Shown: in pieces, positions 54,935 to 63,857 of the stretch | How the letters are laid out: the number at the start of each line of letters is the position of its first letter | How positions within the stretch are numbered: position 1 is the first letter of the stretch | From: Achromobacter animicus | GTDB taxonomy: Bacteria > Pseudomonadota > Gammaproteobacteria > Burkholderiales > Burkholderiaceae_B | Assembly (NCBI RefSeq): GCF_902859585.1 | Contig: NZ_CADIJM010000005.1 | Location: 1 to 64,000, forward strand | Direction of reading: 5' to 3' | DNA length: 64,000 nt | The notes under the pieces: model-generated | What the model saw: only the letters and a program-made list of their open reading frames with translations | The model's database searches: none | What the model was told of the DNA's origin: nothing | Program-made: the position numbers and the translations under genes

Positions 54935-55773
54935 CAATCGATCCTTGAAAACAGTTCGGGCCGATGCGCCGGGCTCCAGCGCAGCAGGTGGCGCGCAAGC
55001 AGGTGCACCAGCGCCTGCGACGCCGCGCTCATCGCGGCATACAGCGCGATGCCGAGCAACAGCAGGTCGGCGCGCGCGGCGATGCGGCCGTGCTCGGCCA
55101 GCAGGCCAACGCCCGACGGCGCCGCAAACACTTCCAACGCCACCAGGATCAGCCACGCGAGTCCCAAGCCTTGCCGCAGCCCCGTCAGGATCGACGGCAG
55201 TGCGCCAGGCAGGATGACGTGCAGGAACAGCGCCCAGCCGTGCAGGCCATGAGACCTGCCCGTGGCGATCAATCCGGGATCCACCGCGCGGATACCGCGC
55301 ACCGTCTGGCGGTAGATCGGAAAGAATGCGCCCAGCGACAGCAGCGCCAGCCGGGCCGCCTCGCCCACGCCGAGCCACAGCAGGATGAGCGGCGCAAACG
55401 CGAGCACGGGCACGACGCCCAACGCCTGCAGCAAGGTGTCGGCCTGTTTGCCGGCGCGCCGGGCGGTGGCGTTCATCGCGCCCAGGATCAAGGCCGCCCC
55501 GCCACCCAACACCAGGCCTGCGAGCACGCGCAGCAGGCTGGCGCCCGCATGGCTCCACAGCTCGCCGCTGCGCGCCAGCGCCACCGCGGCGGCGGCAACC
55601 GTCGATGGCGCGGGCAGCAGGCGGCCGGACAGCCAGCCGGCCTGCGCGGCGGCCTGCCATGCCGCGAGGACGAACAGGGAGGCCAGCAGTGGAGACAGCG
55701 CGGGAGCCAGAACGGACACCAGCCAAGGCGCGGCCCGCAGGTTCGGGCTGGGAGGCTTGCGCGGGGCAGACAT
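54934..55773 (-). CDS. ssuC: SsuC-type sulfonate ABC transporter permease
   Basis: The 279-residue permease has about six membrane segments. The EAA-like loop GRSHGLHGWALFLHVILPGALPSILTGLR lies near 165-195, as in SsuC/TauC. It starts in the ATGA overlap with ssuD. A matching receptor (SsuA) is absent here, and the only SsuB-like ATPase in the operon is degenerate, so its energy source is uncertain. Confidence 0.9.
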   Translation of the reverse strand: MSAPRKPPSPNLRAAPWLVSVLAPALSPLLASLFVLAAWQAAAQAGWLSGRLLPAPSTVAAAAVALARSGELWSHAGASLLRVLAGLVLGGGAALILGAMNATARRAGKQADTLLQALGVVPVLAFAPLILLWLGVGEAARLALLSLGAFFPIYRQTVRGIRAVDPGLIATGRSHGLHGWALFLHVILPGALPSILTGLRQGLGLAWLILVALEVFAAPSGVGLLAEHGRIAARADLLLLGIALYAAMSAASQALVHLLARHLLRWSPAHRPELFSRID

Positions 55774-56945
55774 CAGCTTGCCGCTTCCTTGGGCACCAGC
55801 TCGGTCGCCATGACTTCGCCGAAGGGGCCGGTGAGCACGGTGCTGCCCGGCTTGCGCTCGCCCTTGCCGGGCAGCAGCGGGAACACCAGTTCGGCAAAGC
55901 GGTACGACTCTTCCAGGTGCGGATAGCCGGAGAAGATGAAGGTGTCGATGCCGAGGTCGGCGTACTCCTGGATGCGGGCGGCGACGGTTTCGGGATCGCC
56001 GACCAGCGCGGTGCCGGCGCCGCCGCGCACGAGGCCGACGCCCGCCCACAAGTTGGGCGAGATCTCCAGGTGCGCGCGGCCGCCGTTGCCGTCGGTCAGC
56101 TTGCCGCCATGCAACGCGGCCATGCGGCGCTGGCCTTCGGAATCCATCTTGCCGAACGCGGCCTGCGCGGCCTGCACGGCGTCTTCGCTGAGATGACTGA
56201 TGAGTTCATCGGCCGCGGCCCACGCCGCTTCGTTGGTCTCGCGCACGATGACGTGCAGCCGGATGCCGAAGCGCACGGTGCGCCCATGCCGCGCGGCGCG
56301 GGCGCGCACGTCGGCGATCTTGCGCGCAACGGCATCGGGCGGTTCGCCCCAGGTCAGGTAGACGTCGAGCTGTTCGGCCGCGAGTTCGTGCGCGGCTTCG
56401 GACGAGCCGCCAAAGTACAACGGCGGGTACGGTTTCTGGACGGGCGGATAGATGACCTTGCCGCCCTTGGAGACGAGCTGCTCGCCTTCGAAGCTGAAGC
56501 CTTCAGCCTGGTGGCTGTTTTCAAGAATGCCGCGCCAGATCTTGAGGTAATCAGCGGTGATGGCGTAGCGCTGGTCATGGCTGACGAAGACGCCGTCGCC
56601 TTCGAGCTCGCCGGGATCGCCGCCGGTGACGACGTTGACGAGCAGCCGGCCTTCGGACAGGCGGTCGAAGGTGGCGGCCATGCGCGCGGACACTTGCGGC
56701 GAGCTGACGCCGGGGCGGATGGCGACCAGGAACTTCAGGTTGCGGGTAGCGCCGATGAGGCTGGAGGCAACGACCCACGCATCTTCGCAGGACCGGCCGG
56801 TGGGCAGCAGGACGCCGTCATAACCGAGGGTGTCGGCGGCGACGGCGACCTGGCGGAAGTAGTCATAGCTGGCGGCGCGCGCACCACGGCTGGTGCCAAG
56901 GTAACGGGAATCGCCGTGCGTGGGGATGAACCAGAAAACATCCAT
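55773..56945 (-). CDS. ssuD: FMNH2-dependent alkanesulfonate monooxygenase
   Basis: The 390-residue luciferase-like TIM barrel matches Ssu[18 protein letters not shown] at the start and [17 protein letters not shown] with the active-site Cys near 54. [15 protein letters not shown] and [11 protein letters not shown] follow. With FMNH2 from SsuE and O2 it splits alkanesulfonates to aldehyde and sulfite, releasing sulfur in the cytoplasm. It follows ssuE by 14 bp. Confidence 0.95.
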   Translation of the reverse strand: MDVFWFIPTHGDSRYLGTSRGARAASYDYFRQVAVAADTLGYDGVLLPTGRSCEDAWVVASSLIGATRNLKFLVAIRPGVSSPQVSARMAATFDRLSEGRLLVNVVTGGDPGELEGDGVFVSHDQRYAITADYLKIWRGILENSHQAEGFSFEGEQLVSKGGKVIYPPVQKPYPPLYFGGSSEAAHELAAEQLDVYLTWGEPPDAVARKIADVRARAARHGRTVRFGIRLHVIVRETNEAAWAAADELISHLSEDAVQAAQAAFGKMDSEGQRRMAALHGGKLTDGNGGRAHLEISPNLWAGVGLVRGGAGTALVGDPETVAARIQEYADLGIDTFIFSGYPHLEESYRFAELVFPLLPGKGERKPGSTVLTGPFGEVMATELVPKEAAS

Positions 56946-56959
56946 GCTGAAACTCCGGA

Positions 56960-57553
56960 TCAGACGCTGAAGCCGCCCGCAAGGGCGAGACGGCCAAGGT
57001 CGTAGGCAGGGTGGACGGCGCCAGCGCGCGGCTGCACGTGTTCGGACAGACGCTCGACGGAATCCTCGAGCCGTCCGCGCACGTCGTCGTCGATGTCGGC
57101 GTTGCCCGACTCATCGAGCCGCACCTGTTTGTCGGTGGCGTAGACGCCGGCCAGGATGTGCCGCGCACCGAGCGCGGACAGCACGGGCTTGAGGCCGTAC
57201 TCGAGGGCAAGCAGATGCGCGGGACTGCCGCCGGTGGCAATCGGCAGGACGACTTTGCCGGCGAGCGCCTTTTCATCGAGCAGGTCGAGCACGGCTTTGA
57301 GACCGCCGGAGAACGAGGCTTTGTAGACGGGCGTGGAGATGAGCACGGCGTCGGCGGCCGCAACCTGCGCACGCAGGGCGTTGGCGGCCGCGCCGGTGTA
57401 ATGCCCTTCGATGAGTTCTTCGGCGGGGATGTCGCGCAGGCCGAGTTCGCTGATGCCTAGCCCGCGTGCACGCAGGATCTGCGCGGCGTGGCGGAGCAAC
57501 GCGGAGGAACGGGACCGCTGCGACGGACTGCCCGCCAGGGTGAGGATGCTCAT
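56960..57553 (-). CDS. ssuE: NAD(P)H-dependent FMN reductase
   Basis: The 197-residue flavodoxin-like reductase begins [20 protein letters not shown], with the FMN-phosphate loop in GSPSQRSRS and the [14 protein letters not shown] motif typical of SsuE/MsuE. It supplies FMNH2 to SsuD and probably to the SfnB-type enzymes. It lies 22 bp after the receptor gene that opens the operon. Confidence 0.94.
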   Translation of the reverse strand: MSILTLAGSPSQRSRSSALLRHAAQILRARGLGISELGLRDIPAEELIEGHYTGAAANALRAQVAAADAVLISTPVYKASFSGGLKAVLDLLDEKALAGKVVLPIATGGSPAHLLALEYGLKPVLSALGARHILAGVYATDKQVRLDESGNADIDDDVRGRLEDSVERLSEHVQPRAGAVHPAYDLGRLALAGGFSV

Positions 57554-57575
57554 GGTGATCTGCCGGGGCGATGCG

Positions 57576-58382
57576 TTAGAAGGCGGGGACAAGCGAGCCT
57601 TTGAATTCGCGCTCGATGTAGGCGCGGACTTCGGGCGATTGATACGCGGAGACCAGCCTCTTGACCCAGGGCTGGTCGCGGTCTTTGGTGCGCACGGCGA
57701 TGAGATTGGCGTAGGGGCCATCGGCAGCCTCTCGTCCGATGGCGTCGCGGGCAGGCACCAGACCGGCCTGTTCGGCGTAGTCGTTGTTGATGGACGCGGC
57801 GGTCAGATCATCAAGAGACCGCGGCAGCTGCGCGGCGTCGAGCGCAATCAGCTTGAGCTTTCGGGGGTTGGAGACGACGTCAAGCGGCGTGGCGGTGTTC
57901 TTCTGCTCGGCCTCGGGCTTGAGGGTGATGAGCTTGTAGGCGGCTAGCAGACGCAGGGCGCGGTTGCCGTTGGAGGGATCGTTCTGAATGCCCACGGACG
58001 CGCCTTCGGGCAGCTCGTCGAGCGATTTGATCTTGCGGGAGTAGAAGCCTAGCGGCGCGGTGACGGTAAGGCCGACGGGAACGATGTCGAAGCCGCGTGC
58101 CTTGATCTGGTTGTCGAGGAAGGGCTTGTGCTGGAAGGCGTTGGCGTCGAGGTCACCGGCGTTGAGGGCGGCGTTGGGGAGTTGGTAGTCGTTGAATTTG
58201 ACGAGCTTGATCTGCAGGCCGTCGCGGGCGGCGACTTGCTTGACGACGTCGAAGATTTTTTCAGCGGTGCCTACGGAGATGCCTACTGTGATGGTGTCCT
58301 TGCTGTTGTTCTGGGCTTGTGCGCTTGTGGTGAACGCGAGCGTGAGTGCTGCTGTGGTCAGGAGGCGGAGCAAGGAGGCCAT
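57576..58382 (-). CDS. MetQ/NlpA-family receptor heading the sulfur operon
   Basis: The 268-residue receptor has signal peptide MASLLRLLTTAALTLAFTTSAQA and the NLPA motif FNDYQLPNAALNAGDLDANAFQH, close to the other MetQ-type protein in this operon. It occupies the place where an SsuA receptor would be expected. It presumably works with MetNI, delivering methionine or a related sulfur compound (inference). It is the first gene of the run to 50166; the promoter should lie in the A+T-richer region near 58390-58470. Confidence 0.88.
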   Translation of the reverse strand: MASLLRLLTTAALTLAFTTSAQAQNNSKDTITVGISVGTAEKIFDVVKQVAARDGLQIKLVKFNDYQLPNAALNAGDLDANAFQHKPFLDNQIKARGFDIVPVGLTVTAPLGFYSRKIKSLDELPEGASVGIQNDPSNGNRALRLLAAYKLITLKPEAEQKNTATPLDVVSNPRKLKLIALDAAQLPRSLDDLTAASINNDYAEQAGLVPARDAIGREAADGPYANLIAVRTKDRDQPWVKRLVSAYQSPEVRAYIEREFKGSLVPAF

Positions 58383-58537
58383 TTCGTTTTGTGTCCGATG
58401 AGGTGAATGCTTGATGAGGTGATTCTGTCATCGGGGTTTGCGGGCGAAAAATACTTAGTCGATATGAGGTTATGTGTGCACAGGGTGGGGTTGTTAGCGC
58501 GGATGCTGATTTGGTTGCTGATGGAGGCCGGCGTGGG

Positions 58538-58712
58538 ATTGAGTTCTTAAGACGTCCGGCACGTGGCGGACGGCGCGGTGATTGAGTTCTTAAGACGTCT
58601 GGCACGGTGGCGGCTTGCGCGATGATTGAGTTTTTAAGACGTCCGGCACGGTGGCGGCTTGCGCGATGATTGAGTTTTTAAGACGTCCGGCACGGTGGCG
58701 GCCCGGGGCGCG
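58538..58712. repeat. 44-bp tandem repeat (about four units) abutting copy C
   Basis: ATTGAGTT(C/T)TTAAGACGTC marks unit starts at 58538, 58581, 58625 and 58669 (spacing 43, 44, 44). Each unit ends with CGGCTTGCGCGATG or a variant. The fourth unit runs straight into the left arm of hairpin-repeat copy C, sharing its GGTGGCGGC. Confidence 0.88.
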
Positions 58713-58835
58713 CGGGGCCACGATTGCGGTCCGGAGCCTTCGCTCCGGACTTCCCCTTCGTCATCTTCGTCCGCCTTCGGCTCCCTTCAGATTCCCTCGG
58801 GCTTATCGACGCCCCGCGCACCCCGGGCCGCCACC
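58694..58835 (-). repeat. Dispersed hairpin repeat, copy C, with 24-bp inverted arms
   Basis: The arms at 58694-58717 and 58812-58835 are complementary over 24 bp with one mismatch, and their sequence is unlike the arms of copies B and D. The core, on the minus strand, has the same GAAGGGAGCCGAAGGCGGAC block and the inner 9-bp hairpin (58729-58750). Confidence 0.88.
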
Positions 58836-59066
58836 GCACCGGACTCTGGCAATTCGAGTTTTCAGGTCGCTGGGACGAACGGCTTGCTTGGCGTTTTTGC
58901 GCCGTGTTGTTCAAGCTAGAAGCAGCTTGCGGGGCCCGTCTCCGTTCGGCCGCGCGGGCGGCCTCCGGAGACTTACGCGGCGTCTTGCGTCGTGGCGATG
59001 ACGCTTCGCGTGTGGCTGCTTTTGGGTTTGGGTGTCTGACAGCCTCAAATTCGTAAGACCGAATGA

Positions 59067-59178
59067 GGTGTCTGACACCCTGGCGAGATTCGCTTCATAC
59101 CAAGTGCATCTCCCGAGGGTGTCAGACACCTGCAGATCCGCTTCATACCACGTGCATCTTCCGAGGGTGTCAGACACC
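59067..59178. repeat. 48-bp direct repeat with three GTGTCAGACACC palindromes
   Basis: The unit starting CGCTTCATACCA occurs at 59091 and 59139, and both copies end in GGTGTCAGACACC. A third palindrome (as GGTGTCTGACACC) opens the block at 59067-59079; the others are at 59118-59130 and 59166-59178. The palindrome also occurs near selC. Confidence 0.85.
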
Positions 59179-59394
59179 GCCAGCGGCAGACGGCATCGGT
59201 AGATTCCGGCAGCGACGGCAATAACCGTCAGTTGAACTCCAGTGCCCGATGGGCGGCGCGTACGGGTCGGCAAGTTGTGGCTGAACGTCGACGCGCCGCT
59301 CATCACCGCCCCTCCCCCCGTGACGGCGGGCCATTAGCAAACCAATCAACGCCGGCGCGAAGCGCACACCGCCACGACGCCCCACCGACCCGAT

Positions 59395-59430
59395 GCCGGG
59401 TTGCCGCCGTCCGGGCGGCAGCAACCCGGC
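59395..59430. repeat. GC-rich perfect hairpin
   Basis: A 10-bp perfect stem (GCCGGGTTGC with its complement, 59395-59404 and 59421-59430) encloses a second CGCC/GGCG stem. There is no T-tract. It stands alone in the repeat-dense region. Confidence 0.6.
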
Positions 59431-59502
59431 GGCCCCGCAGATCTCCTTCCCTGACCACAGGTCTTGCAGCGCCCCATACCAAAGACCCTAGTAGCACGGC
59501 GT

Positions 59503-59644
59503 CGCGGTCACCGTGGGCACGAGCGCCGTCGATGCGCCCGAGGGAATCTGAAGGGAGCCGAAGGCGGACGAAGATGACGAAGGGGAAGTCCGGAGCGAAG
59601 GCTCCGGACCGCAATCGTGGGCGATCGTGCCCACGGGGACCGCG
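59503..59644 (+). repeat. Dispersed hairpin repeat, copy D, with 23-bp inverted arms
   Basis: The arms at 59503-59525 and 59622-59644 are complementary over 23 bp with two mismatches, again a sequence of their own. The core matches copy C almost exactly and includes the inner 9-bp hairpin (59588-59609). The right flank GGCGTCGGGCGACCTACGAAG is shared with copy A. Confidence 0.88.
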
Positions 59645-59777
59645 GCGTCGGGCGACCTACGAAGATCTGACGCAGCCGACGAAGACCTGACGCAGCTAGG
59701 AATATCTGAGCAAGCCTGCAGAGATCTGATCAGCCTCTGTAGCCTTGACGCCGCCTACAAATCCCTGCCTAAACATC

Positions 59778-61148
59778 TCAAACCAACACACCTCCAAATC
59801 CAGCCCCCACGTGTCCCTCCGCCAATCTCCCCCTCCCCTCCCCAAACAACTTCTCCCTCAAAGACCCCTCCGAATACGCCCGCTTGTACGACCCCCGCTC
59901 CTGCAATTCAGGCACCACGATGTCGATGAAGTCCTCGTAGCATTCCGGCGTCACCGTCCTCGCCAGGTTGAATCCGTCGATATCCGCTTCAGCCACCCAC
60001 GATTCCAGTTCGTCCGCGATCTGCGATGCGCTGCCGACCAGCGCCGGATATCTGCCCCCTAATGCCATGTCGGCCAGCAGGTCGTTGACCGTGCGGTCGG
60101 TGCGGGCCACGGTCAGGTTCTTGACGGCCGATTCGATCGCGTTGTTCTTCACGTAGCGGATCGGCTCGTCTGGGGCATAGCGCGAAAAGTCGATGCCGGT
60201 GGAGCTGGCGTAGTGCGCGAGGCCCGCTTCGGGGTTGGCGTAGCGCAGGTATTCGGCGTGCTTCTCGCGTGCCTCGGCTTCCGTTCTTCCCGGCACCACT
60301 GTCACGCCCATGAAGAACTTGATGTCGCGCGGATTGCGGCCTTCGCGTGCCACCGCGTCGCGGACGTCGGCGACGAGTTTGCGCAGGCCTTCCTTGGTTT
60401 GGCTTGACACGAACACGCATTCGGCATGGCGCGCGGCGAAGGCCTGGCCGCGGCCGGAGGAGCCGGCTTGGTAGAGGACCGGTGTGCGCTGGCGCGAGGG
60501 TTCGGACAGGTGATAGCCCTGTACTCGGTAGTACTTGCCGGTGTGGTCCACCGGGCGAACGGCGGTCGGGTCTGCGTACCGGCGCGCGCGTTTGTCGGCG
60601 TGTACCGCGTCGTCGTCCCAACTGCCTTCCCAGAGTTTGTAGGCGACTTCCAGGAACTCGTCGGCACGGTCGTAGCGTTCGTCGTGGGCGATCTGTTCGG
60701 ACAGGCCCATCGCGCGCGCGGCGCTTTCCAGGTAGCCGGTGACGATGTTCCAGCCGATGCGGCCGTTGGTCAGGTGGTCCAGCGTCGAGAAGCGGCGCGC
60801 CAGCAGGTACGGCGCTTCGTAGGTCAGGTTCACCGTCACGCCGAAGCCCAGGTGGCGCGTGGCGGCGGCCATGGCGGAGACCGTGAGCAGGGGGTCGTTG
60901 ACCGGGAGCTGGATGGACTCGCGCAGCGTGATGTCGGCCGAGTCCTGGTAGACGTCGTACACGCCAACGATGTCGGCCAGGAACAGGCCATCGAACAGGC
61001 CGCGTTCCAGCAGCTTGGCCAGATCCGTCCAGTATTCCAGCGTCTTGTATTGGGTGGACGTGTCGCGCGGATGCGTCCACAGGCCGTGGTTGATGTGGCC
61101 GACGCAGTTCATGTTGAACGCGTTCAGGAGGATTTGTTTTTTAGCCAT
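59778..61148 (-). CDS. NtaA/SnaA/DszA-family FMN-dependent monooxygenase
   Basis: The 456-residue luciferase-like flavin monooxygenase begins MAKKQILLNAFNMNCVGH, with NGRIGWNIVTGYLESAARAMG near 140-160 and YQAGSSGRGQAFAARHAECVFV near 240, which are family hallmarks. Members act on nitrilotriacetate, pristinamycin or dibenzothiophene sulfone. Next to two SfnB/DszC-like enzymes, a DszA-like carbon-sulfur cleavage role is the best guess. Reduced FMN must come from elsewhere, perhaps SsuE. Confidence 0.88.
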   Translation of the reverse strand: MAKKQILLNAFNMNCVGHINHGLWTHPRDTSTQYKTLEYWTDLAKLLERGLFDGLFLADIVGVYDVYQDSADITLRESIQLPVNDPLLTVSAMAAATRHLGFGVTVNLTYEAPYLLARRFSTLDHLTNGRIGWNIVTGYLESAARAMGLSEQIAHDERYDRADEFLEVAYKLWEGSWDDDAVHADKRARRYADPTAVRPVDHTGKYYRVQGYHLSEPSRQRTPVLYQAGSSGRGQAFAARHAECVFVSSQTKEGLRKLVADVRDAVAREGRNPRDIKFFMGVTVVPGRTEAEAREKHAEYLRYANPEAGLAHYASSTGIDFSRYAPDEPIRYVKNNAIESAVKNLTVARTDRTVNDLLADMALGGRYPALVGSASQIADELESWVAEADIDGFNLARTVTPECYEDFIDIVVPELQERGSYKRAYSEGSLREKLFGEGRGRLAEGHVGAGFGGVLV

Positions 61149-61167
61149 GGCGAGCCGCTCCGGCGTA

Positions 61168-62385
61168 TCAGGTGGTGCCCACGCGCGCGGGCGGAGCGTC
61201 GTTGAGGTAGTAGTTGCCGACGGCATGGATCTTCCAGCGCACCGGGTCGTGCAGCGTGTGGGTGCGGGCGTTGCGCCAGTGGCGGTCGAGGTTCAGGTGG
61301 TCCAGCGTGGATTGCGTTCCCGACAGCTCGAAGAGCTTGGTGCCGGCGGCCAGCGACGCCTCGGTGGTGAGCGCACGGGCCTCGGCCACGGCGATGGCGG
61401 CAGCGGTGATGTGTTCTGCGGTGGCGTCCGTGGTGGCGATGTCCAGGATTCGGCCGGCGCGCGCCACCAGGGCGCGGGCAGCCTCCAACCGGACGGACAG
61501 GCGGCCGAATTCGCTGATTGTCAGCGGGTCGTGCCGCGCCTCGTCGAGGCCGGCGTCGATCCATGGCCGCGAGCGTTCGCGTACGAAGTCGACGGCGTCG
61601 GCGAGCGCGGCCTGGCCGATCCCCAGGTCGATGGCGGCGTGGATCAGCTGCGCCAGCGGCTTGATCGTGTTGCCGGGCGCGGACGGATCGGCAAGCAGCA
61701 GCACGTCTTGCCGCGGCACCGCGACGTTCTTGAAGACCACGGTGCCGCTGCCGGTCACGCGCTGGCCGAAGCCGGACCAGTCGTCGATGACTTCGACGCC
61801 GGGGCTGTCGCGGCGCACGAAGGCCAGACGCTGGATGCCGCCCTCGTCCACGGTGGCGGTGGGGATCCACTGGGCATAGAGTGCGCCGGTGCAGTAGAAC
61901 TTGCTGCCGTTGATGCGCCAGCCGTCCTGGCCGTCGGGCGTCAGGCGGGTGCGGCGCTCGGCGGCGGTGCGTGTGCCGACCTCGGCCAGCGCATTGCCGA
62001 AGCGGTCGCCGGCCAGGGCGCGTGCGTAGAAGCGGGCCTGCTGGTCGGCGTTGCCGTTCACGCGCAGGACTTCCAGCGCGTAGTAGTGGTTCTGCGGAAT
62101 CTGGCCCAGCGAGCCGTCGGCGCGCGAGATGATCGCCGTGACGGCAGCGAGCGTTACGCGGGAGACGCCGGCGCCGCCATGCTCGCGGGGCACGGTGATG
62201 CCCCACAGGCCCGACTGGGAATAGCGCTCCAGCTCCGGCAGGGGCAGTCGGCGTTCGCGGTCGCGTACGGAAGCCTCTTCGGCAAATTCGGCGGCCAGCG
62301 CGTGGGCGGTTTCGATGGCCTGCGCGTCGTTCTGGATGATGGCGGCGCGGCGGGGCGCCAGCGTGGACACGTTCTGATGCGGCAT
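61168..62385 (-). CDS. sfnB: SfnB/DszC-family flavoprotein monooxygenase
   Basis: The 405-residue acyl-CoA-dehydrogenase-fold enzyme has GLWGITVPREHGGAGVS, SLGQIPQNHYYALE, GFGQRVTGSGTVVF and the C-terminal LDRHWRNARTHTLHDPVRWK, all shared with SfnB-type sulfur-acquisition oxidoreductases. It is flanked by a close paralogue (4-bp gap) and the NtaA/DszA-like gene (19-bp gap), so the three form one operon. Confidence 0.87.
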   Translation of the reverse strand: MPHQNVSTLAPRRAAIIQNDAQAIETAHALAAEFAEEASVRDRERRLPLPELERYSQSGLWGITVPREHGGAGVSRVTLAAVTAIISRADGSLGQIPQNHYYALEVLRVNGNADQQARFYARALAGDRFGNALAEVGTRTAAERRTRLTPDGQDGWRINGSKFYCTGALYAQWIPTATVDEGGIQRLAFVRRDSPGVEVIDDWSGFGQRVTGSGTVVFKNVAVPRQDVLLLADPSAPGNTIKPLAQLIHAAIDLGIGQAALADAVDFVRERSRPWIDAGLDEARHDPLTISEFGRLSVRLEAARALVARAGRILDIATTDATAEHITAAAIAVAEARALTTEASLAAGTKLFELSGTQSTLDHLNLDRHWRNARTHTLHDPVRWKIHAVGNYYLNDAPPARVGTT

Positions 62386-62389
62386 GAGT

Positions 62390-63631
62390 TCAGATCCAGG
62401 AATGGCGGTTGGGACGCTGGCCGTTCAGCACGTGGTTGCCGATGGCGTGGTACTTCCAGCGCACCGGGTCGTGCAACGTGTGCGTGCGCGCATTGCGCCA
62501 GTGGCGGTCCAGGTTGAACTCGGCCAGCGATGCGCGCGAGCCCGAGAGTTCGAAGAGCTTCTCGCTGGCGGTAAGCGCGATCTCCGTGGTCAGCGCTTTG
62601 GCGCGCGCCACCACGATGGACGCGGCCGCGACGGCGTCGGCGTCCAGCTCGCGTCGTGCGGCGTCGTCCAGGTGTTGCGCGGCCTCGGTCAGCAAGGCCT
62701 CGGCAGCATGCAGGTCGGTGTACAGACGCCCCACGTCGGCGATGACGTACGGGTCCTGCGTCGCGCGTTCGACGTTGGCCTCCACCCAGGGACGCGCGCG
62801 TTCGCGCAGGAAGGCCACCGTGTCGTTCAGCGCACCCTGCGCGATGCCGGCGTCGATGGCGGCCTGCATCAGCTGCGCGAAGGGGCCGATCAGCACGGGG
62901 CTTTCCTGCACGGTCCAGGCGGGCAGGATGCTTTCCGCTTCCACGCGCACGTTGTCCAGCAGCACCGTGCCGCTGGCCGTGGTGCGCTGACCGAAGCTGG
63001 ACCAGTCGTCCACCACCGTCAGGCCCGGCGCGCCGCGTTCCAGCACGACCGTCACCAGCCTGCCCTGAGCGTCCAGCACCTTGGAGGGAATCCAGTGCGC
63101 GAACAGCGCGCCGGTGGAGTAGAACTTGCGGCCGGTAAGGCGAAAGCCGTCGCCGTCGGGGACAAGGCGCGCCTGTATATCGCGGGTATGGCGCGTGTGA
63201 CGTTCGGGGCCCGCGTTGCCCAGCCGCCGTCCCGCCAGCACACCTTCGTAGTAACGGCGCTTCTGCTCAGGCGATCCGGTCAGGCGCAACAGGTTGAGAA
63301 AGCCGAAGTGATTCTGCGGGATCTGGCCCAGCGACGGGTCCGCCGCGCTGATGATGCGAAAGACCTCGGCCAGTGTGACATGGGACACGTCCGGTCCGCC
63401 GTATTCACGCGGCACCGTGATGCCGCCCAGGCCGCTCGCCGAGTAGCGTTCGATCTCGCGCCACGGCAAGCCGCGTTCGCGGTCCCGCTGCGCCGCGCCT
63501 TGTGCGAAATCGGCCGCCAGCGCATGCGCGGCGTCGATGGCCTGCGCGTCGCCGGCGATGCGGGCGGCAGGCACGACCCGCGGCGCCTCGTCGATGTCGT
63601 GCGTGGTGGAAATGCTTGAAGCTTGCGGCAT
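62390..63631 (-). CDS. sfnB: SfnB/DszC-family flavoprotein monooxygenase (paralogue)
   Basis: The 413-residue paralogue of the next gene has the same motifs (GLGGITVPREYGG, SLGQIPQNHFGF, SFGQRTTASGTV, LDRHWRNARTHTLHDPVRWK). It differs by a longer N terminus. It is the first gene of the operon, and its promoter faces a divergent gene at 63858. Two paralogues side by side suggest different organosulfur substrates or a heteromer. Confidence 0.87.
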   Translation of the reverse strand: MPQASSISTTHDIDEAPRVVPAARIAGDAQAIDAAHALAADFAQGAAQRDRERGLPWREIERYSASGLGGITVPREYGGPDVSHVTLAEVFRIISAADPSLGQIPQNHFGFLNLLRLTGSPEQKRRYYEGVLAGRRLGNAGPERHTRHTRDIQARLVPDGDGFRLTGRKFYSTGALFAHWIPSKVLDAQGRLVTVVLERGAPGLTVVDDWSSFGQRTTASGTVLLDNVRVEAESILPAWTVQESPVLIGPFAQLMQAAIDAGIAQGALNDTVAFLRERARPWVEANVERATQDPYVIADVGRLYTDLHAAEALLTEAAQHLDDAARRELDADAVAAASIVVARAKALTTEIALTASEKLFELSGSRASLAEFNLDRHWRNARTHTLHDPVRWKYHAIGNHVLNGQRPNRHSWI

Positions 63632-63857
63632 GGAATGCCCCGGCGTTGAGAAGACATGCAGCCTACGTCGCGGCCGAGGCGAAGCGGAAGAACTGATTTT
63701 GCATTGGCTTATTTGAAATCGGCATATGCGCCCGAACGCTGCGTACGCCCCTGTTAGCGGGGCGCGGCGCGCATATCCAAATCACCAAAGAATGTTTGTG
63801 GCGGGCGTTGGCGCTTGCTTAGAGTCGAGTCTTTCCGCCAACCACCTAGCAGCCGCC

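Larger units (their letters stand above)
58383..59777. other. Gene-free, repeat-dense region between the two sulfur operons
   Basis: This 1.4-kb stretch has no convincing gene. It holds a 44-bp tandem array, hairpin-repeat copies C and D in opposite orientation, a 48-bp duplicated block with GTGTCAGACACC palindromes, and a GC-rich hairpin. The open frames across it are explained by the repeats. The upstream part (58383-58500) is probably the promoter region of the operon to the left. Confidence 0.8.

Noticed and set aside
53705-55897. One 730-codon gene
   Set aside because: Only the last 409 codons match the SfnB/DszC family. The upstream part is out of frame with the real ssuC gene there.
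58538-58712. CRISPR-like array
   Set aside because: The 44-bp units are direct tandem copies without unique spacers, and no cas genes are present.
59091-59178. CRISPR-like array of 48-bp units
   Set aside because: There are only two units, joined directly with no variable spacers.
58651-59690. Several short open frames in the repeat-dense gap
   Set aside because: Their peptides are translations of the hairpin repeats and of the 48-bp unit, and similar peptides arise at the other repeat copies.
63660-63857. CysB/SsuR-type operator between the SfnB operon and the divergent gene
   Set aside because: CATATGC-like words occur but no convincing symmetric or conserved site could be fixed by eye.
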